Positions 24,370 through 34,953 of a stretch of 64,000 nucleotides of DNA are shown piece after piece. The position numbers were made by a program, and so were the translations under genes. The notes under the pieces are model-generated. The model worked only from the letters and a program-made list of their open reading frames with translations. It did not search any database and was not told the origin of the DNA. Where the stretch lies: positions 1 through 64,000 of the forward strand of contig JBEBYL010000001.1 of the NCBI GenBank assembly GCA_040391135.1, in the 5' to 3' direction. This stretch comes from G025836975 sp040391135 (GTDB taxonomy: Bacteria; Pseudomonadota; Gammaproteobacteria; Burkholderiales; Burkholderiaceae_B). The first letter of the stretch is position 1, and every line of letters starts with the position of its first letter.

Positions 24370-27300
24370 CCGCCATGCGCATCTACCATGTTTCTTCCGA
24401 TACCGTCGCCACGGCCGGGCGGCCGGAACCCGCATTGTGGGAAGTTCCCTGCGCTCGGGCGAAAGCACTGGGATTCGATTCCATACTGACGGGCACGCTT
24501 CAAGATCCGGCGCGGGCGGCAGATGCCGCGCGGCGCCATGGTTTGGCGCTGCTCATGGATCTGGTTCTGCACGAGCTGGAGGGAGTGGGCCCGGAGAGCC
24601 AGGCACAGGCGCTCGGCGCGTGGCTGGATGCCGGCGTTGCGGGCTTTCGTTGCCGGCGGCCGGCGTCGGCGCCCGGCCAGGCCTGGCAAGCATTGATAAG
24701 CCAGGTGCATGCCAGGCATCCCGACTGCATCTTTCTGGCCTGGACCCCCGGCCTGACGCCTCAGCAAGTACGCGCATTGGGGGATTGCGGATTCGACGCC
24801 ACATTCGGATCCGCGCCATGGTGGGATTATCGGGCCCTGTGGCTGATGGAAGAGTCCGATCGCCTGCGGCGCGTGGCGCCTGTTGTTCAGCCGATACTGG
24901 ATACCGATGCGGGCGCTGGCCGGGACCCATGGGGCGGCAGCCCCGCCACCGGACGATCCGCGGGCAGGCGGCTTTGGGCGGCGGCCTTCTTCGGCGATGG
25001 AATTCTGATGCCGGCAGGCTTCGAGGACATCGCTGGCGAAGAGACGGTGATCGCGGCGAATCGTTGGTTGGCCCGGTGCCGCATGGCGCCATCAAACCCG
25101 CTGCGCCGTTTGTCCGGACCGACCGCGGATATCACGGTATGGTTCCGGGGCGGCCAACCGGCGCAATTGCTTTTGCTGAATCCGGATGATGGCGCTTCGG
25201 CCGTACTGGACCGGCGGGTAATCGCTTCCCGCATGCCGGCCAGCTATAGCCTGCCTGATGATGTAAATCCTGAGCTTCCGGCCTCTTTGGAGGCTGGGCG
25301 CTGGATGGTGCTTTCCCCTGCCCCCGCCCGGCCCGTCAAGGCAGCCTTGCGCCAGGCTGGACCGCCTAAATCGACGGAGCAAAGCACGCAAGGCCCGCGC
25401 ATCGCCATAGAAAATATCGCGCCGCGCATAGCCGATGGACAATTTCCCATCAAGCGTGCGATCGGCGATGCCGTGCGTGTGCAGGCCGATGTTTTCATGG
25501 ACGGTCACGATCGGATCGCGGTATCCCTGTTGTGGCGGGCTGTCGATGAGGCTAAATGGCGCCGCGTGCCGATGCGCGCCTTGGGCAACGACAGATGGGA
25601 GGGGGAGTTCGTGCCCGAGCGCCTGGGGCGGCACTGTTATACGGTGCAAGCCTGGCACGATGTCTGGGGCTCGTACTGCGACGGACTGAAAAAGAAGCAG
25701 GCCGCCGAGCAGGATGTGTCGCTGGACGTCGAGGAAGGCCGCATCCTGATCGCCACCGCGCTGGAACATATACAGGACGAGATGCCTGAGGTGGCCGCCG
25801 AAGTCGCCTCGCTGCTGCGTGCCGTGGGGCGTCCTCAGGGGAACAAGCCCAGGCCGCAGCGGGGGCTGTCGCTGGCAGGGGTTGCCGCCCGCAAGCCCGA
25901 GGTTCGTCCTTTGCCGGTTGTCGAGCCGGAGCATGTGCGCATTTTGTTGTCCGAGTCCTCGGAACAGGTCATGCGCGATGCCGACATTCGCCCATTCGAG
26001 TCTTGCGGCCCCATTTATCCGCTTGTCGCGGATAGGCGCGAGGCACGCTTTTCCAGCTGGTACGAACTGTTTCCGCGCTCGCAAAGCCTATCCGCCGGTG
26101 TCCATGGAACGTTCCGGGATGTGATCGGCCGCCTGCCGGCCATACGGGACATGGGCTTCGACACCTTGTATTTCCCTCCTATCCACCCGATCGGGAAGAC
26201 CAACCGCAAGGGCCGGAACAATGCCCTGTCGGCGGGGCCCGATGATCCCGGAAGTCCGTATGCCATCGGTTCTTCCGAAGGCGGACATGACGCCGTGCAT
26301 CCCCTGCTGGGCACGCTGGATGATTTCCGCGACTTGATGCGTGCGGCGCAGGACCATGGCCTGGAAATAGCTTTGGATTTTGCCATACAGTGTTCACCCG
26401 ACCATCCCTGGCTGAAGGAGCACCCCGAATGGTTCGACTGGCGCGCCGATGGCTCTTTGCGCTATGCGGAGAATCCACCTAAGCGCTACGAAGATATCGT
26501 CAATCCGGACTTTTATACCGATGCGGCCGCAAGGGCGCCGCAGATGGCTTTGTGGCGGGCATTGCGCGATACCGTGCTGTTCTGGGTACAACAAGGAGTG
26601 CGCGCATTCCGGGTCGACAACCCGCACACCAAGCCCTTGCCGTTCTGGCAATGGCTGATTGCGCAGGTCCAGGCGGAGTATCCGGATGTCCTGTTCTTGT
26701 CGGAGGCATTCACCCGGCCCAAAATGATGTACCGGCTGGCCAAGCTTGGATTTAATCAGTCCTATACCTACTTTACCTGGCGCCACAGCAAGCAGGAGCT
26801 CACGGAATATCTGACCGAGCTGAACACGCCGCCGGCGGCCGATTGCTTTCGGCCGCATTTCTTCGTCAACACGCCTGATATCAACCCTTATTTCCTTCAT
26901 GACTCGGGCAGGCCTGGCTTTCTGATCCGGGCGGCGCTGGCGGCTACAACATCCGGCTTATGGGGCATGTACAACGGCTTCGAACTCTGCGAAGCCAGGA
27001 GCCTGCCCGGCAAGGAGGAATACCTTGACTCGGAAAAGTACGAGCTGCGTTCCTGGGACTGGAACCTGCCGGGCAACATCATTGCGGAAATCACTCGCTT
27101 GAACCAGCTTCGCCGTCAGAACCCCGCCCTTCAGTCTCATCTGGGATTGCGGTTTCACAAGATCGACAATGACCGGATCCTCTTTTTTTCCAAGACGGCT
27201 CCCGAAGGAGACAGCATAGTGCTGGTCGCCATCAGCCTGGATCCCTTCGCCCGGCAGGGCGGAACACTGGAATTGCCCCTATGGGAATGGGGCTTGCAAG

Positions 27301-27428
27301 GCAAGGAGGAAATACCCATGCGGGATCTGTACGGCGACCAGCGCTTCAGCCTGCATGGAAGGCACCACCGCATCGAACTGGCGCCCGAGCATCCCTTTCT
27401 GCTTTGGGGTGTGGAAAGAGCCGTGTGA
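24366..27428 (+). CDS. glgE: Alpha-1,4-glucan:maltose-1-phosphate maltosyltransferase with extra N-terminal amylase-like domain
   Basis: Extends alpha-1,4-glucan with maltosyl units from maltose-1-phosphate. 1,020 residues against about 660-700 in Mycobacterium and Streptomyces. The C-terminal part (about 350 on) is canonical GlgE: a beta-sandwich domain, SSWYELFPRSQ, nucleophile D751 in FRVDNPHTKP and acid/base E780 in LFLSEAFTRP. Residues 1-330 look like a degenerate GH13 barrel (GFDSILTGTL, GLALLMDLVLHEL, AGFRCRRPA) whose catalytic aspartate position appears lost. Start GTG 24366 overlaps the glgA stop; ATG 24375 is the alternative. Works on the product of the following TreS-maltokinase. 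Confidence 0.93.
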   Translation: MTAMRIYHVSSDTVATAGRPEPALWEVPCARAKALGFDSILTGTLQDPARAADAARRHGLALLMDLVLHELEGVGPESQAQALGAWLDAGVAGFRCRRPASAPGQAWQALISQVHARHPDCIFLAWTPGLTPQQVRALGDCGFDATFGSAPWWDYRALWLMEESDRLRRVAPVVQPILDTDAGAGRDPWGGSPATGRSAGRRLWAAAFFGDGILMPAGFEDIAGEETVIAANRWLARCRMAPSNPLRRLSGPTADITVWFRGGQPAQLLLLNPDDGASAVLDRRVIASRMPASYSLPDDVNPELPASLEAGRWMVLSPAPARPVKAALRQAGPPKSTEQSTQGPRIAIENIAPRIADGQFPIKRAIGDAVRVQADVFMDGHDRIAVSLLWRAVDEAKWRRVPMRALGNDRWEGEFVPERLGRHCYTVQAWHDVWGSYCDGLKKKQAAEQDVSLDVEEGRILIATALEHIQDEMPEVAAEVASLLRAVGRPQGNKPRPQRGLSLAGVAARKPEVRPLPVVEPEHVRILLSESSEQVMRDADIRPFESCGPIYPLVADRREARFSSWYELFPRSQSLSAGVHGTFRDVIGRLPAIRDMGFDTLYFPPIHPIGKTNRKGRNNALSAGPDDPGSPYAIGSSEGGHDAVHPLLGTLDDFRDLMRAAQDHGLEIALDFAIQCSPDHPWLKEHPEWFDWRADGSLRYAENPPKRYEDIVNPDFYTDAAARAPQMALWRALRDTVLFWVQQGVRAFRVDNPHTKPLPFWQWLIAQVQAEYPDVLFLSEAFTRPKMMYRLAKLGFNQSYTYFTWRHSKQELTEYLTELNTPPAADCFRPHFFVNTPDINPYFLHDSGRPGFLIRAALAATTSGLWGMYNGFELCEARSLPGKEEYLDSEKYELRSWDWNLPGNIIAEITRLNQLRRQNPALQSHLGLRFHKIDNDRILFFSKTAPEGDSIVLVAISLDPFARQGGTLELPLWEWGLQGKEEIPMRDLYGDQRFSLHGRHHRIELAPEHPFLLWGVERAV

Positions 27429-27482
27429 GGCCATGGTGGCTACCGCTACCCGTCGCGGGACGGGGTACTGACAGAGGGCTTC

Positions 27483-30400
27483 ATGACCCAGGCAGCAAAA
27501 GACAAATCGGAACAAGCGCATGATCCGCTCTGGTACAAGGACGCGGTCATCTACCAGCTGCATGTCAAGTCATTCTTCGATGCGAACGATGACGGCCAGG
27601 GCGATTTCCCCGGCCTGATTGCCAAGCTGGACTACATTGCCGGCCTGGGCGTCAATACGGTCTGGCTGTTGCCGTTCTATCCGTCTCCCAGGCTTGACGA
27701 TGGCTATGACATCGCCGAGTACCGCGGAGTGCATGAAGATTACGGGTCGCTTCCCGATGTCAGGAAACTCATACGCGCCGCGCATGCGCGCGGTTTGCGC
27801 GTCATTACCGAATTGGTCGTCAACCACACCTCGGACCAGCATGCCTGGTTCCAGCGCGCGCGCCGCGCCAAGCCGGGGTCGGCGGCCCGGAACTTCTATG
27901 TCTGGTCCGACAACGATCAGGCTTATGCGGGAACGCGCATCATCTTCTGCGACACCGAAAAGTCCAACTGGACCTGGGACCCCGTCGCGGGCGCTTATTT
28001 CTGGCATCGCTTCTATTCGCATCAACCCGATCTGAACTACGATAACCCCCGGGTACTGGAAGCGGTGATCAGCGTCATGCGGTTCTGGCTGGACATGGGG
28101 GTGGATGGCTTGCGGCTGGATGCCGTGCCCTATCTGGTCGAACGCGAGGGCACCAACAACGAGAACCTGCCGGAAACGCATGAGATTCTCAAGCGCATAC
28201 GCGCCGCTCTGGATCAGGAATACCCCGATCGCATGCTTCTGGCCGAAGCCAATCAATGGCCCGAGGATGCGCAAGAATACTTCGGGCAAGGCGACGAATG
28301 CCACATGTCCTTTCATTTTCCGTTGATGCCGCGCATGTATATGGCCATTGCGCGAGCCGATCGCTTGCCGATCACCGACATCATGCAGCAGACGCCCGAG
28401 ATTCCGGAGGGCTGCCAATGGGCGATTTTCCTGCGCAATCACGACGAGCTGACCCTGGAGATGGTGAGCAGCAGCGAACGCGACTACTTGTGGGACGTCT
28501 ATGCTGTCGATCGGCGCGCACGCATCAATCTGGGAATACGGCGGCGCCTGGCGCCGTTGCTGGAGCGCGACCGGCGCCGCATCGAACTGATGAACAGCCT
28601 GCTGCTTTCCATGCCGGGCACGCCGGTGCTGTATTACGGCGACGAGATCGGCATGGGCGACAACATTCATCTGGGCGATCGCGACGGAGTCCGAACGCCC
28701 ATGCAATGGAGTCCAGACCGGAACGGCGGGTTTTCGCGGGCGGACCCCGAAAAACTGTCGCTGCCTGTATTGATGGGTCCCCTGTACGGTTATGAGGCCG
28801 TCAATGTCGAGGCGCAGCAGCGCGATCCGCATTCCCTGCTCAACTGGACGCGGCGCATGTTGGTCAAGCGCCAGCAAACCCATGTTTTCGGCCGTGGAAG
28901 CCTGCGTTTTCTGTTTCCGGGCAATCGGAAGATCCTGGCTTATCTGCGCGAGCACGAGGGGACCGCGCTGTTGTGCGTCGCCAATCTCTCGGATGCTTCG
29001 CAGCCGGTCGAGCTGGACTTGGCCGCCATGGCCGGCAGGGTGCCCATCGAATTGCTGGGCGGCACGCCGTTCCCGACCATCGGGACGCTGCCCTACCTGC
29101 TTACGCTTCCGCCTTATGGCTTTTATTGGTTCGAGTTGAGCGATAGCGCCGCCCCGCCCGCCTGGCATGCGAGCAGCCCGCCGCAGATGCCCGAGTATCT
29201 GACCTTGGTATTGCGCCGCAAGGCGGGATACCAGATGGTGGAAGGCTCGCGCAAAGCCCTGTGCAATCAGGTCCTGCCGCTATATTTTGAGCGCCAGCGA
29301 TGGTATGCCGGCGGCCGTGCGCCCGCCTCCGTCGACATTGCGTACATCGTTCCCTTGCCGTCGAGCGCCGCCGATCATGGCGAGCTGTTCCTGGCCGAAT
29401 TCGATGTTCCGGGGGACGAAGGACCGCAACGCTATTTCCTGCCGCTGGCCTTGATATGGTCTGAAACGGTCGATGGCATGCCGGCCCAGTATGCAATGGC
29501 CCGGGTACGCAGGAGTTCCGAACTGGGCCTGGCCACCGATGCTTATTCTTTGCCGGGGTTCTCGCAAGCCCTGCTGGAGAGCTGGCTGAAAGAGCGGCAG
29601 ATACCCATCGATGTCAGCCGCGGACGATCCCTGCTGCATTTTAAGGCGGAGCCTGGGCTTCATGACATGGAATGGCCGGAAGACCTGACCGTGGACTGGT
29701 TCCATGGCGAACAGTCCAATAGCTCGATGCTGCTTGGCAGCCTGGCCGTTCTGAAGCTGTTGCGCCATGTGACGGCGGGCGTGCACCCGGAAGCTGAAAT
29801 GACTCGCCAGTTGACCCAGCGAGGCTATGGCAATTCCGCCGCATTGCTCGGTGAACTCGTGCGCATGGATGAAGATGGAACGCCGCATACACTGGCCTTG
29901 CTGCATGCCCGCATACCGAATCAGGGCGACGCCTGGGGCTGGACACAGGATTACCTGAAGCGTACGCTGGAAAACGCGGCGCTGACCGGTGAAAGCCAGG
30001 CCGACTATCGGGAGGATTTGCTGGGCTATACAACGATTGCCGCGACCATAGGGCAGCGCCTGGCGCAGCTGCATGCGGTTCTGGCCCTGCCCAGCGACGA
30101 CCCGGCCTTCCAGCCTGAAAAGGCGGGCAAGGACGACGCGCAAGCATGGGCCAAAGATATCCGGGATTTATTCAATGCCGCCCTGAAGGCCGTTGCCGCC
30201 CGCGGACCCGCGCTGCCGGAAGCGGCAGTCCTTCAACTTGACGAGCTCAAGTCATTGAAGAAGGCGCTGATGGAAGAGATCGGCATCCAGGCCTTGGCGC
30301 TGGCCGGCACGATGCGAACCCGCATTCATGGGGACTTTCACCTGGGCCAGGTACTTATCGCCCAGAACGATGTTTACCTGATCGATTTTGAAGGCGAGCC

Positions 30401-30890
30401 GGCGCGTTCGCTGGAGCAGCGCCGTGGAAAAAGCTGCCCGTGGCGCGATGTGGCCGGTTTGTTGCGCTCCTTCGACTATGCCTGCGCCGCCTTCCTGGTG
30501 TCGGATGCGACAGCCGAGCCGGCGGGCGCGGATTCGGCATTGGCCGATGGCGCCGGCCTGGCCTCCGCCGCTACGGGAGGGACTGCCCTTACGCAGCAAA
30601 GGCGCATTCTGCTGGAACAGTTCTGCACCAGCGCCACGACATCCTTTCTGGATGGATATCGGCAAGGCGTCCGGGACACGCAGGACCGTCCCGCCGATGA
30701 TGCTCCAGCCGAATCCGCCTTCGAGCGGGGGCCCTTGCTGGAGCTGGCCTTGCTGGAGAAGGCGGCCTACGAAATTTGCTACGAAGCGGCGCACCGCCCC
30801 GATTGGCTGGGTATTCCGCTGGAGGGGCTGCTTCGCGTCGCCCGCCGCCTGCTTGCGGGACGAACCGAACAGACAAAGGGCAAGGACTGA
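27483..30890 (+). CDS. treS: Trehalose synthase/maltokinase fusion
   Basis: Bifunctional protein of 1,135 residues. Residues 1-550 are TreS (GH13), which interconverts trehalose and maltose: nucleophile D213 in GLRLDAVPYL, acid/base E255 in LLAEANQWP and the third carboxylate in FLRNHDELTLEM. Residues about 570-1135 are a maltokinase (Pep2/Mak) that phosphorylates maltose with ATP; its kinase motifs are IHGDFHLGQVL (D951) and LIDFEGEP (D968). Fusion channels trehalose to maltose-1-phosphate for GlgE. A short stem-loop (27449-27464) sits in the 54-bp gap after glgE; the ATG follows AGAGGG. glgB starts two bases after the stop. Confidence 0.95.
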   Translation: MTQAAKDKSEQAHDPLWYKDAVIYQLHVKSFFDANDDGQGDFPGLIAKLDYIAGLGVNTVWLLPFYPSPRLDDGYDIAEYRGVHEDYGSLPDVRKLIRAAHARGLRVITELVVNHTSDQHAWFQRARRAKPGSAARNFYVWSDNDQAYAGTRIIFCDTEKSNWTWDPVAGAYFWHRFYSHQPDLNYDNPRVLEAVISVMRFWLDMGVDGLRLDAVPYLVEREGTNNENLPETHEILKRIRAALDQEYPDRMLLAEANQWPEDAQEYFGQGDECHMSFHFPLMPRMYMAIARADRLPITDIMQQTPEIPEGCQWAIFLRNHDELTLEMVSSSERDYLWDVYAVDRRARINLGIRRRLAPLLERDRRRIELMNSLLLSMPGTPVLYYGDEIGMGDNIHLGDRDGVRTPMQWSPDRNGGFSRADPEKLSLPVLMGPLYGYEAVNVEAQQRDPHSLLNWTRRMLVKRQQTHVFGRGSLRFLFPGNRKILAYLREHEGTALLCVANLSDASQPVELDLAAMAGRVPIELLGGTPFPTIGTLPYLLTLPPYGFYWFELSDSAAPPAWHASSPPQMPEYLTLVLRRKAGYQMVEGSRKALCNQVLPLYFERQRWYAGGRAPASVDIAYIVPLPSSAADHGELFLAEFDVPGDEGPQRYFLPLALIWSETVDGMPAQYAMARVRRSSELGLATDAYSLPGFSQALLESWLKERQIPIDVSRGRSLLHFKAEPGLHDMEWPEDLTVDWFHGEQSNSSMLLGSLAVLKLLRHVTAGVHPEAEMTRQLTQRGYGNSAALLGELVRMDEDGTPHTLALLHARIPNQGDAWGWTQDYLKRTLENAALTGESQADYREDLLGYTTIAATIGQRLAQLHAVLALPSDDPAFQPEKAGKDDAQAWAKDIRDLFNAALKAVAARGPALPEAAVLQLDELKSLKKALMEEIGIQALALAGTMRTRIHGDFHLGQVLIAQNDVYLIDFEGEPARSLEQRRGKSCPWRDVAGLLRSFDYACAAFLVSDATAEPAGADSALADGAGLASAATGGTALTQQRRILLEQFCTSATTSFLDGYRQGVRDTQDRPADDAPAESAFERGPLLELALLEKAAYEICYEAAHRPDWLGIPLEGLLRVARRLLAGRTEQTKGKD

Positions 30891-30892
30891 CC

Positions 30893-32839
30893 ATGAAACG
30901 GGAAACCACGAATTCCCCCGGGGACGATGCGCGCAGCCAGGCTGGCCATGAGGGCGCGCTGTTGGGCGAGCTGGATATGCACCTCATTGCGGAGGGGCGC
31001 CACTGGCAACTGGCCGATTGCCTGGGAGCGCATGCTATGACGGTGGACGGAACGCAGGGCACCCGCTTTGCCGTGTGGGCGCCCAATGCCCGGCGCGTCG
31101 CCGTGGTGGGTGATTTCAACGATTGGGACGGGCGCAGGCATCCCATGCGCCTGCGCCCCGAGTGCGGCGTCTGGGAGCTTTTCATTCCCGGAATAGGCGC
31201 GGGAACCTTGTACAAATTTGAATTGCTGGCCGCGAACGGCGAATTGCTGGCATTGAAGGCCGACCCCCTTGCCCGCCAAACCGAGTTGCCGCCCGCCACG
31301 GCCTCGGTGGTGCCCGAACCCGCCGACTTCCGATGGACCGATGGCGATTGGATGGCCGGACGCGAGGCCAGGCAGCGAGCGGACGCGCCCATCTCCATTT
31401 ATGAAGCGCATCTGGGTTCCTGGATGCATCCGAAGGAGGCAGGCAGCCTTTGGTCTACGGTAGGCCCGCGAATGATCGAGCATGCGACGCGCATGGGTTT
31501 CACGCACCTGGAATTGATGCCGATTACGGAGCATCCCTTCGGCGGCTCCTGGGGCTATCAACCCCTGGGCATGTTTGCTCCTTCGGCCCGCTATGGGACG
31601 CCCGCCGAATTCGCCGGCTTTGTGGATGCTTGCCATCAGGCGGGCCTGGCCTTGATCCTGGATTGGGTGCCCGCGCATTTTCCGTCCGACCCCCATGGCC
31701 TGGCCTGGTTCGACGGCACGGCGCTGTATGAACATGCCGACCCCAAGCAGGGCCTGCATCCCGACTGGGATACCTTGATTTACAACATGGGCCGCAACGA
31801 GGTGCGCAACTTCCTGCTGGCCAGCGCGCTGGAATGGCTGCGGCGTTACCACGTGGACGGCCTGAGGGTCGATGCGGTGGCGTCCATGTTGTACCTGGAT
31901 TACAGCCGCGAGCCAGGACAGTGGACGCCCAATCGCTATGGCGGACGCGAGAATCTCGAGGCGGTGGATTTTCTTCGGCAGCTGAATACCGACGTGGCGC
32001 AGGCATGCCCGGGAGCCATCATCATCGCGGAGGAATCCACCGCCTGGCCGGGCGTGACCCGGCCCGCAAGCGAGGGCGGGCTGGGCTTCCAATACAAATG
32101 GAACATGGGCTGGATGCATGACACCTTGCGCTACATGGCGCACGATCCCATACATCGCCGCTACCACCATCACGATATGACGTTCGGCATGATCTACGCC
32201 TACTCCGAGCGCTTCATTCTGCCGCTATCGCATGACGAGGTCGTGCACGGCAAGGGTTCCCTGCTTGGCAAGATGCCGGGCGACCGCTGGCAGCGCTACG
32301 CCAATCTACGCGCCTACTATGGTTTCATGTGGGCGCATCCCGGCAAGAAGCTGCTTTTCATGGGCGGCGAGCTGGCCCAGGACAGCGAATGGAATCATGA
32401 TGCGCAGCTGGACTGGGGAGCGCTGGACGACGGCTTTCATTCCGGCATGATGGATCTGGTGCGCGATCTCAATAGTTTGTATCGGAGTACGCCAGCCCTT
32501 TATGGGGGCGATGCCGTTCCCGAAGGATTTGCATGGGTAGTGGGCGATGACGACACCAACAGCGTGTTCGCTTTTTTACGCCGCCACCAGGGGCAGACGG
32601 CGTTGGCTGTCAGCAATATGACACCGGTGCCGCGCGTGGCGTACGGAATAGGCGTGCCCATCGCCGGACGCTGGCTGGAGCGCTTGAATACCGACGCGCA
32701 AACCTACGGCGGATCGGGGGTGGGCAACGCCGGATCGGCCGACACGATTGCGCAGCCCATGCATGGGTACGGGCAATCACTGTCGCTTTCGCTGCCGCCG
32801 CTGGCGACATTGATTTTCACAGCGGAAGGTACGTCATGA
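30893..32839 (+). CDS. glgB: 1,4-alpha-glucan branching enzyme
   Basis: Introduces alpha-1,6 branches into the glucan. 648 residues, with the CBM48-type domain (TRFAVWAPNARRVAVVGDFNDW) but without the extra N1 domain of the ~730-residue enzymes. Catalytic nucleophile D327 (GLRVDAVASMLYLDYSR), acid/base E380 (IIIAEESTAWPGV), and the transition-state aspartate in LPLSHDEVVHGKGSL. The in-frame upstream extension to 30776 overlaps treS and is rejected; ATG 30893 is two bases after the treS stop. The stop overlaps the glgX start by 4 bases. Confidence 0.95.
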   Translation: MKRETTNSPGDDARSQAGHEGALLGELDMHLIAEGRHWQLADCLGAHAMTVDGTQGTRFAVWAPNARRVAVVGDFNDWDGRRHPMRLRPECGVWELFIPGIGAGTLYKFELLAANGELLALKADPLARQTELPPATASVVPEPADFRWTDGDWMAGREARQRADAPISIYEAHLGSWMHPKEAGSLWSTVGPRMIEHATRMGFTHLELMPITEHPFGGSWGYQPLGMFAPSARYGTPAEFAGFVDACHQAGLALILDWVPAHFPSDPHGLAWFDGTALYEHADPKQGLHPDWDTLIYNMGRNEVRNFLLASALEWLRRYHVDGLRVDAVASMLYLDYSREPGQWTPNRYGGRENLEAVDFLRQLNTDVAQACPGAIIIAEESTAWPGVTRPASEGGLGFQYKWNMGWMHDTLRYMAHDPIHRRYHHHDMTFGMIYAYSERFILPLSHDEVVHGKGSLLGKMPGDRWQRYANLRAYYGFMWAHPGKKLLFMGGELAQDSEWNHDAQLDWGALDDGFHSGMMDLVRDLNSLYRSTPALYGGDAVPEGFAWVVGDDDTNSVFAFLRRHQGQTALAVSNMTPVPRVAYGIGVPIAGRWLERLNTDAQTYGGSGVGNAGSADTIAQPMHGYGQSLSLSLPPLATLIFTAEGTS

Positions 32840-34953
32840 TGAACGGTTCCTTACCCGATCGACTGGCTGCGGGGCTACCCTACCCATTGGGGGCGATCAG
32901 TGATGGCCTGGGTGTGAACTTTGCCGTCTTTTCGGCCAACGCCAGTAAGATCGAATTATGCATTTTCGATGCCAGGGGCCGCAAGGAGCTCAGGCGCTAT
33001 CCCCTGCCCGAGTGCACGGATGAAATCTGGCACGGCTATCTGCCCGATGCCGAGCCCGGCCTGCTCTATGGGTATCGCGCATATGGCCCTTACGATCCCA
33101 AGCGGGGCCATCGCTTCAATCCGCAGAAGCTCCTGATCGATCCTTATGCGCGCAAGCTGGACGGGCCGCTGCGCTGGTCGGATGCGCTGTTCGGTTATCG
33201 CGTCCAGCATCCCAAGGCGGACTTGAGCCTGGACCGGCGCGATTCCGCCGCCCTGGTGCCCAAATGCGTGGTCACAGGCGAGAATTTCAATTGGGGCGGG
33301 CAAAGCCGGCCATGCACGCCATGGGCGGAAACGGTCATCTATGAAGCCCATGTGCGTGGAGTATCCATGCGCCGCGACGACATGCGGCGCGAGCTGCGCG
33401 GCAGCAGCGAGGGGCTCGCCAATCCGCGTTTCATCGACCATCTGCACAAACTGGGCATAACGGCCATCGAGCTCATGCCCGTACACGCCTTCCTGCAGGA
33501 TCACTTCCTGGTTGAGCGCGGCTTGCGCAACTATTGGGGCTACAACACTCTGGCTTTCTTCGCGCCCGAACCCGCTTACCTGGCTCACGGCAAGACCAAT
33601 GACTTGCGTGTGGCGATTCGCCGCTTGCAGAGCGCCGGCATAGAAGTGATTTTGGACGTGGTCTACAACCATACGGCCGAGGGCAACGAGCTGGGCCCCA
33701 CGCTATCCTGGCGCGGGCTGGACAACGCCAGCTACTACCGCCTGATACCGGGCGAGGAGCGCTACTACATCAATGACACCGGTTGCGGCAACACGGTCAA
33801 TCTGTCTCATCCGCGTGTATTGCAAATGGTGATGGACTCGCTGCGCTACTGGGCGCAAAGCTATCGTATCGACGGCTTTCGCTTCGACCTTGGCGTGACG
33901 CTGGGGCGTGAGGGAACCGGCTTCGACCAGGGTTCGGGATTCTTCGATGCCATAGGCCAGGATCCTGTGCTGTCGCGCCTGAAGCTGATTTCCGAACCCT
34001 GGGACACGGGTCCCGACGGCTATCAGCTGGGCAATCATCCGCCCGGTTTCGCGGAATGGAACGATAAGTTCAGGGATGGCATCCGCCGCTTTTGGGCGGG
34101 GGAGGCCGGCTTGCGCGGCGACCTGGCCGGATGGCTCATGGCGACGCCCGATATCTTCGATCGGCGCCATCGCCGCCCTTGGGCATCCGTCAACTTCCTG
34201 GCTTCGCATGACGGCTTCACGGCCAGGGACGTGGTCAGCTACAACGATAAGCATAACGAGGCCAATGGCGACGAGAACGCCGATGGGCATGGCGAGAACT
34301 TCAGCAACAACTGGGGCGAGGAAGGCAAGACGCGAGACCCGGCCATCCAGGCTTTGCGCGATCGCGTCCTGCGCTCCATGCTGGCCACCGTGTTCTTCTC
34401 GAATGGCACCCCGATGTTGCTGGCGGGCGATGAGTTCGGCAACAGCCAGGGAGGCAACAATAATGCTTATTGCCAGGATAACGAGACATCCTGGCTGGAT
34501 TGGGCGCAGGCATCGGAACCGGCGGGGCGCGGCCTGACAGCCTTCCTGGGGAAACTGGCCGCGCTTAGGCGCACCCACATTTCCTTGCGCATGCCGCGCT
34601 TCATGGACGGCGGCGAGGAAGTCCTGCCTGGCGTGGCGCGGATAGGCTGGTTCGACCTGGATGGCCAGCCCATGAGCGCGGAAGCCTGGGAGTTTGCCGA
34701 GGGGCGCGTCCTGGGCCTGCGGCGCGCTTGCCCGACGGGCGATGCGGTCGATCTGTCGCTGTTGCTGGTCAATGCGGGGGATGACGACATCGACTTCCAA
34801 TTGCCCGCGCCGGACCATGCATGGATACGCGACTTGGATTCAGCCCATCCCGATGCCTTGCCCGGCCCGGTGAAGGGCGGCAGCCTGATGGTTGGCGCCC
34901 ATGGCCTGATCTTGCTGACCGCCACGGTTGAGATGGAGCCCCCTCATGCTTAG
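32836..34953 (+). CDS. glgX: Glycogen debranching enzyme (isoamylase type)
   Basis: Hydrolyses alpha-1,6 branches, releasing linear maltooligosaccharides. 705 residues: a CBM48 domain at the N-terminus (GVNFAVFSANASKIELCIF), then the GH13 barrel with nucleophile D351 (GFRFDLGVTLGREG), acid/base E387 (KLISEPWDTG) and NFLASHDGFTARDVV. The linear chains it makes are the substrate of TreY. Overlaps glgB by 4 bases and treZ by 8. Confidence 0.95.
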   Translation: MMNGSLPDRLAAGLPYPLGAISDGLGVNFAVFSANASKIELCIFDARGRKELRRYPLPECTDEIWHGYLPDAEPGLLYGYRAYGPYDPKRGHRFNPQKLLIDPYARKLDGPLRWSDALFGYRVQHPKADLSLDRRDSAALVPKCVVTGENFNWGGQSRPCTPWAETVIYEAHVRGVSMRRDDMRRELRGSSEGLANPRFIDHLHKLGITAIELMPVHAFLQDHFLVERGLRNYWGYNTLAFFAPEPAYLAHGKTNDLRVAIRRLQSAGIEVILDVVYNHTAEGNELGPTLSWRGLDNASYYRLIPGEERYYINDTGCGNTVNLSHPRVLQMVMDSLRYWAQSYRIDGFRFDLGVTLGREGTGFDQGSGFFDAIGQDPVLSRLKLISEPWDTGPDGYQLGNHPPGFAEWNDKFRDGIRRFWAGEAGLRGDLAGWLMATPDIFDRRHRRPWASVNFLASHDGFTARDVVSYNDKHNEANGDENADGHGENFSNNWGEEGKTRDPAIQALRDRVLRSMLATVFFSNGTPMLLAGDEFGNSQGGNNNAYCQDNETSWLDWAQASEPAGRGLTAFLGKLAALRRTHISLRMPRFMDGGEEVLPGVARIGWFDLDGQPMSAEAWEFAEGRVLGLRRACPTGDAVDLSLLLVNAGDDDIDFQLPAPDHAWIRDLDSAHPDALPGPVKGGSLMVGAHGLILLTATVEMEPPHA

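Noticed and set aside
27570..29168. 532-codon leftward frame inside treS
   Set aside because: Mirror of the TreS catalytic domain codons; no family resemblance.
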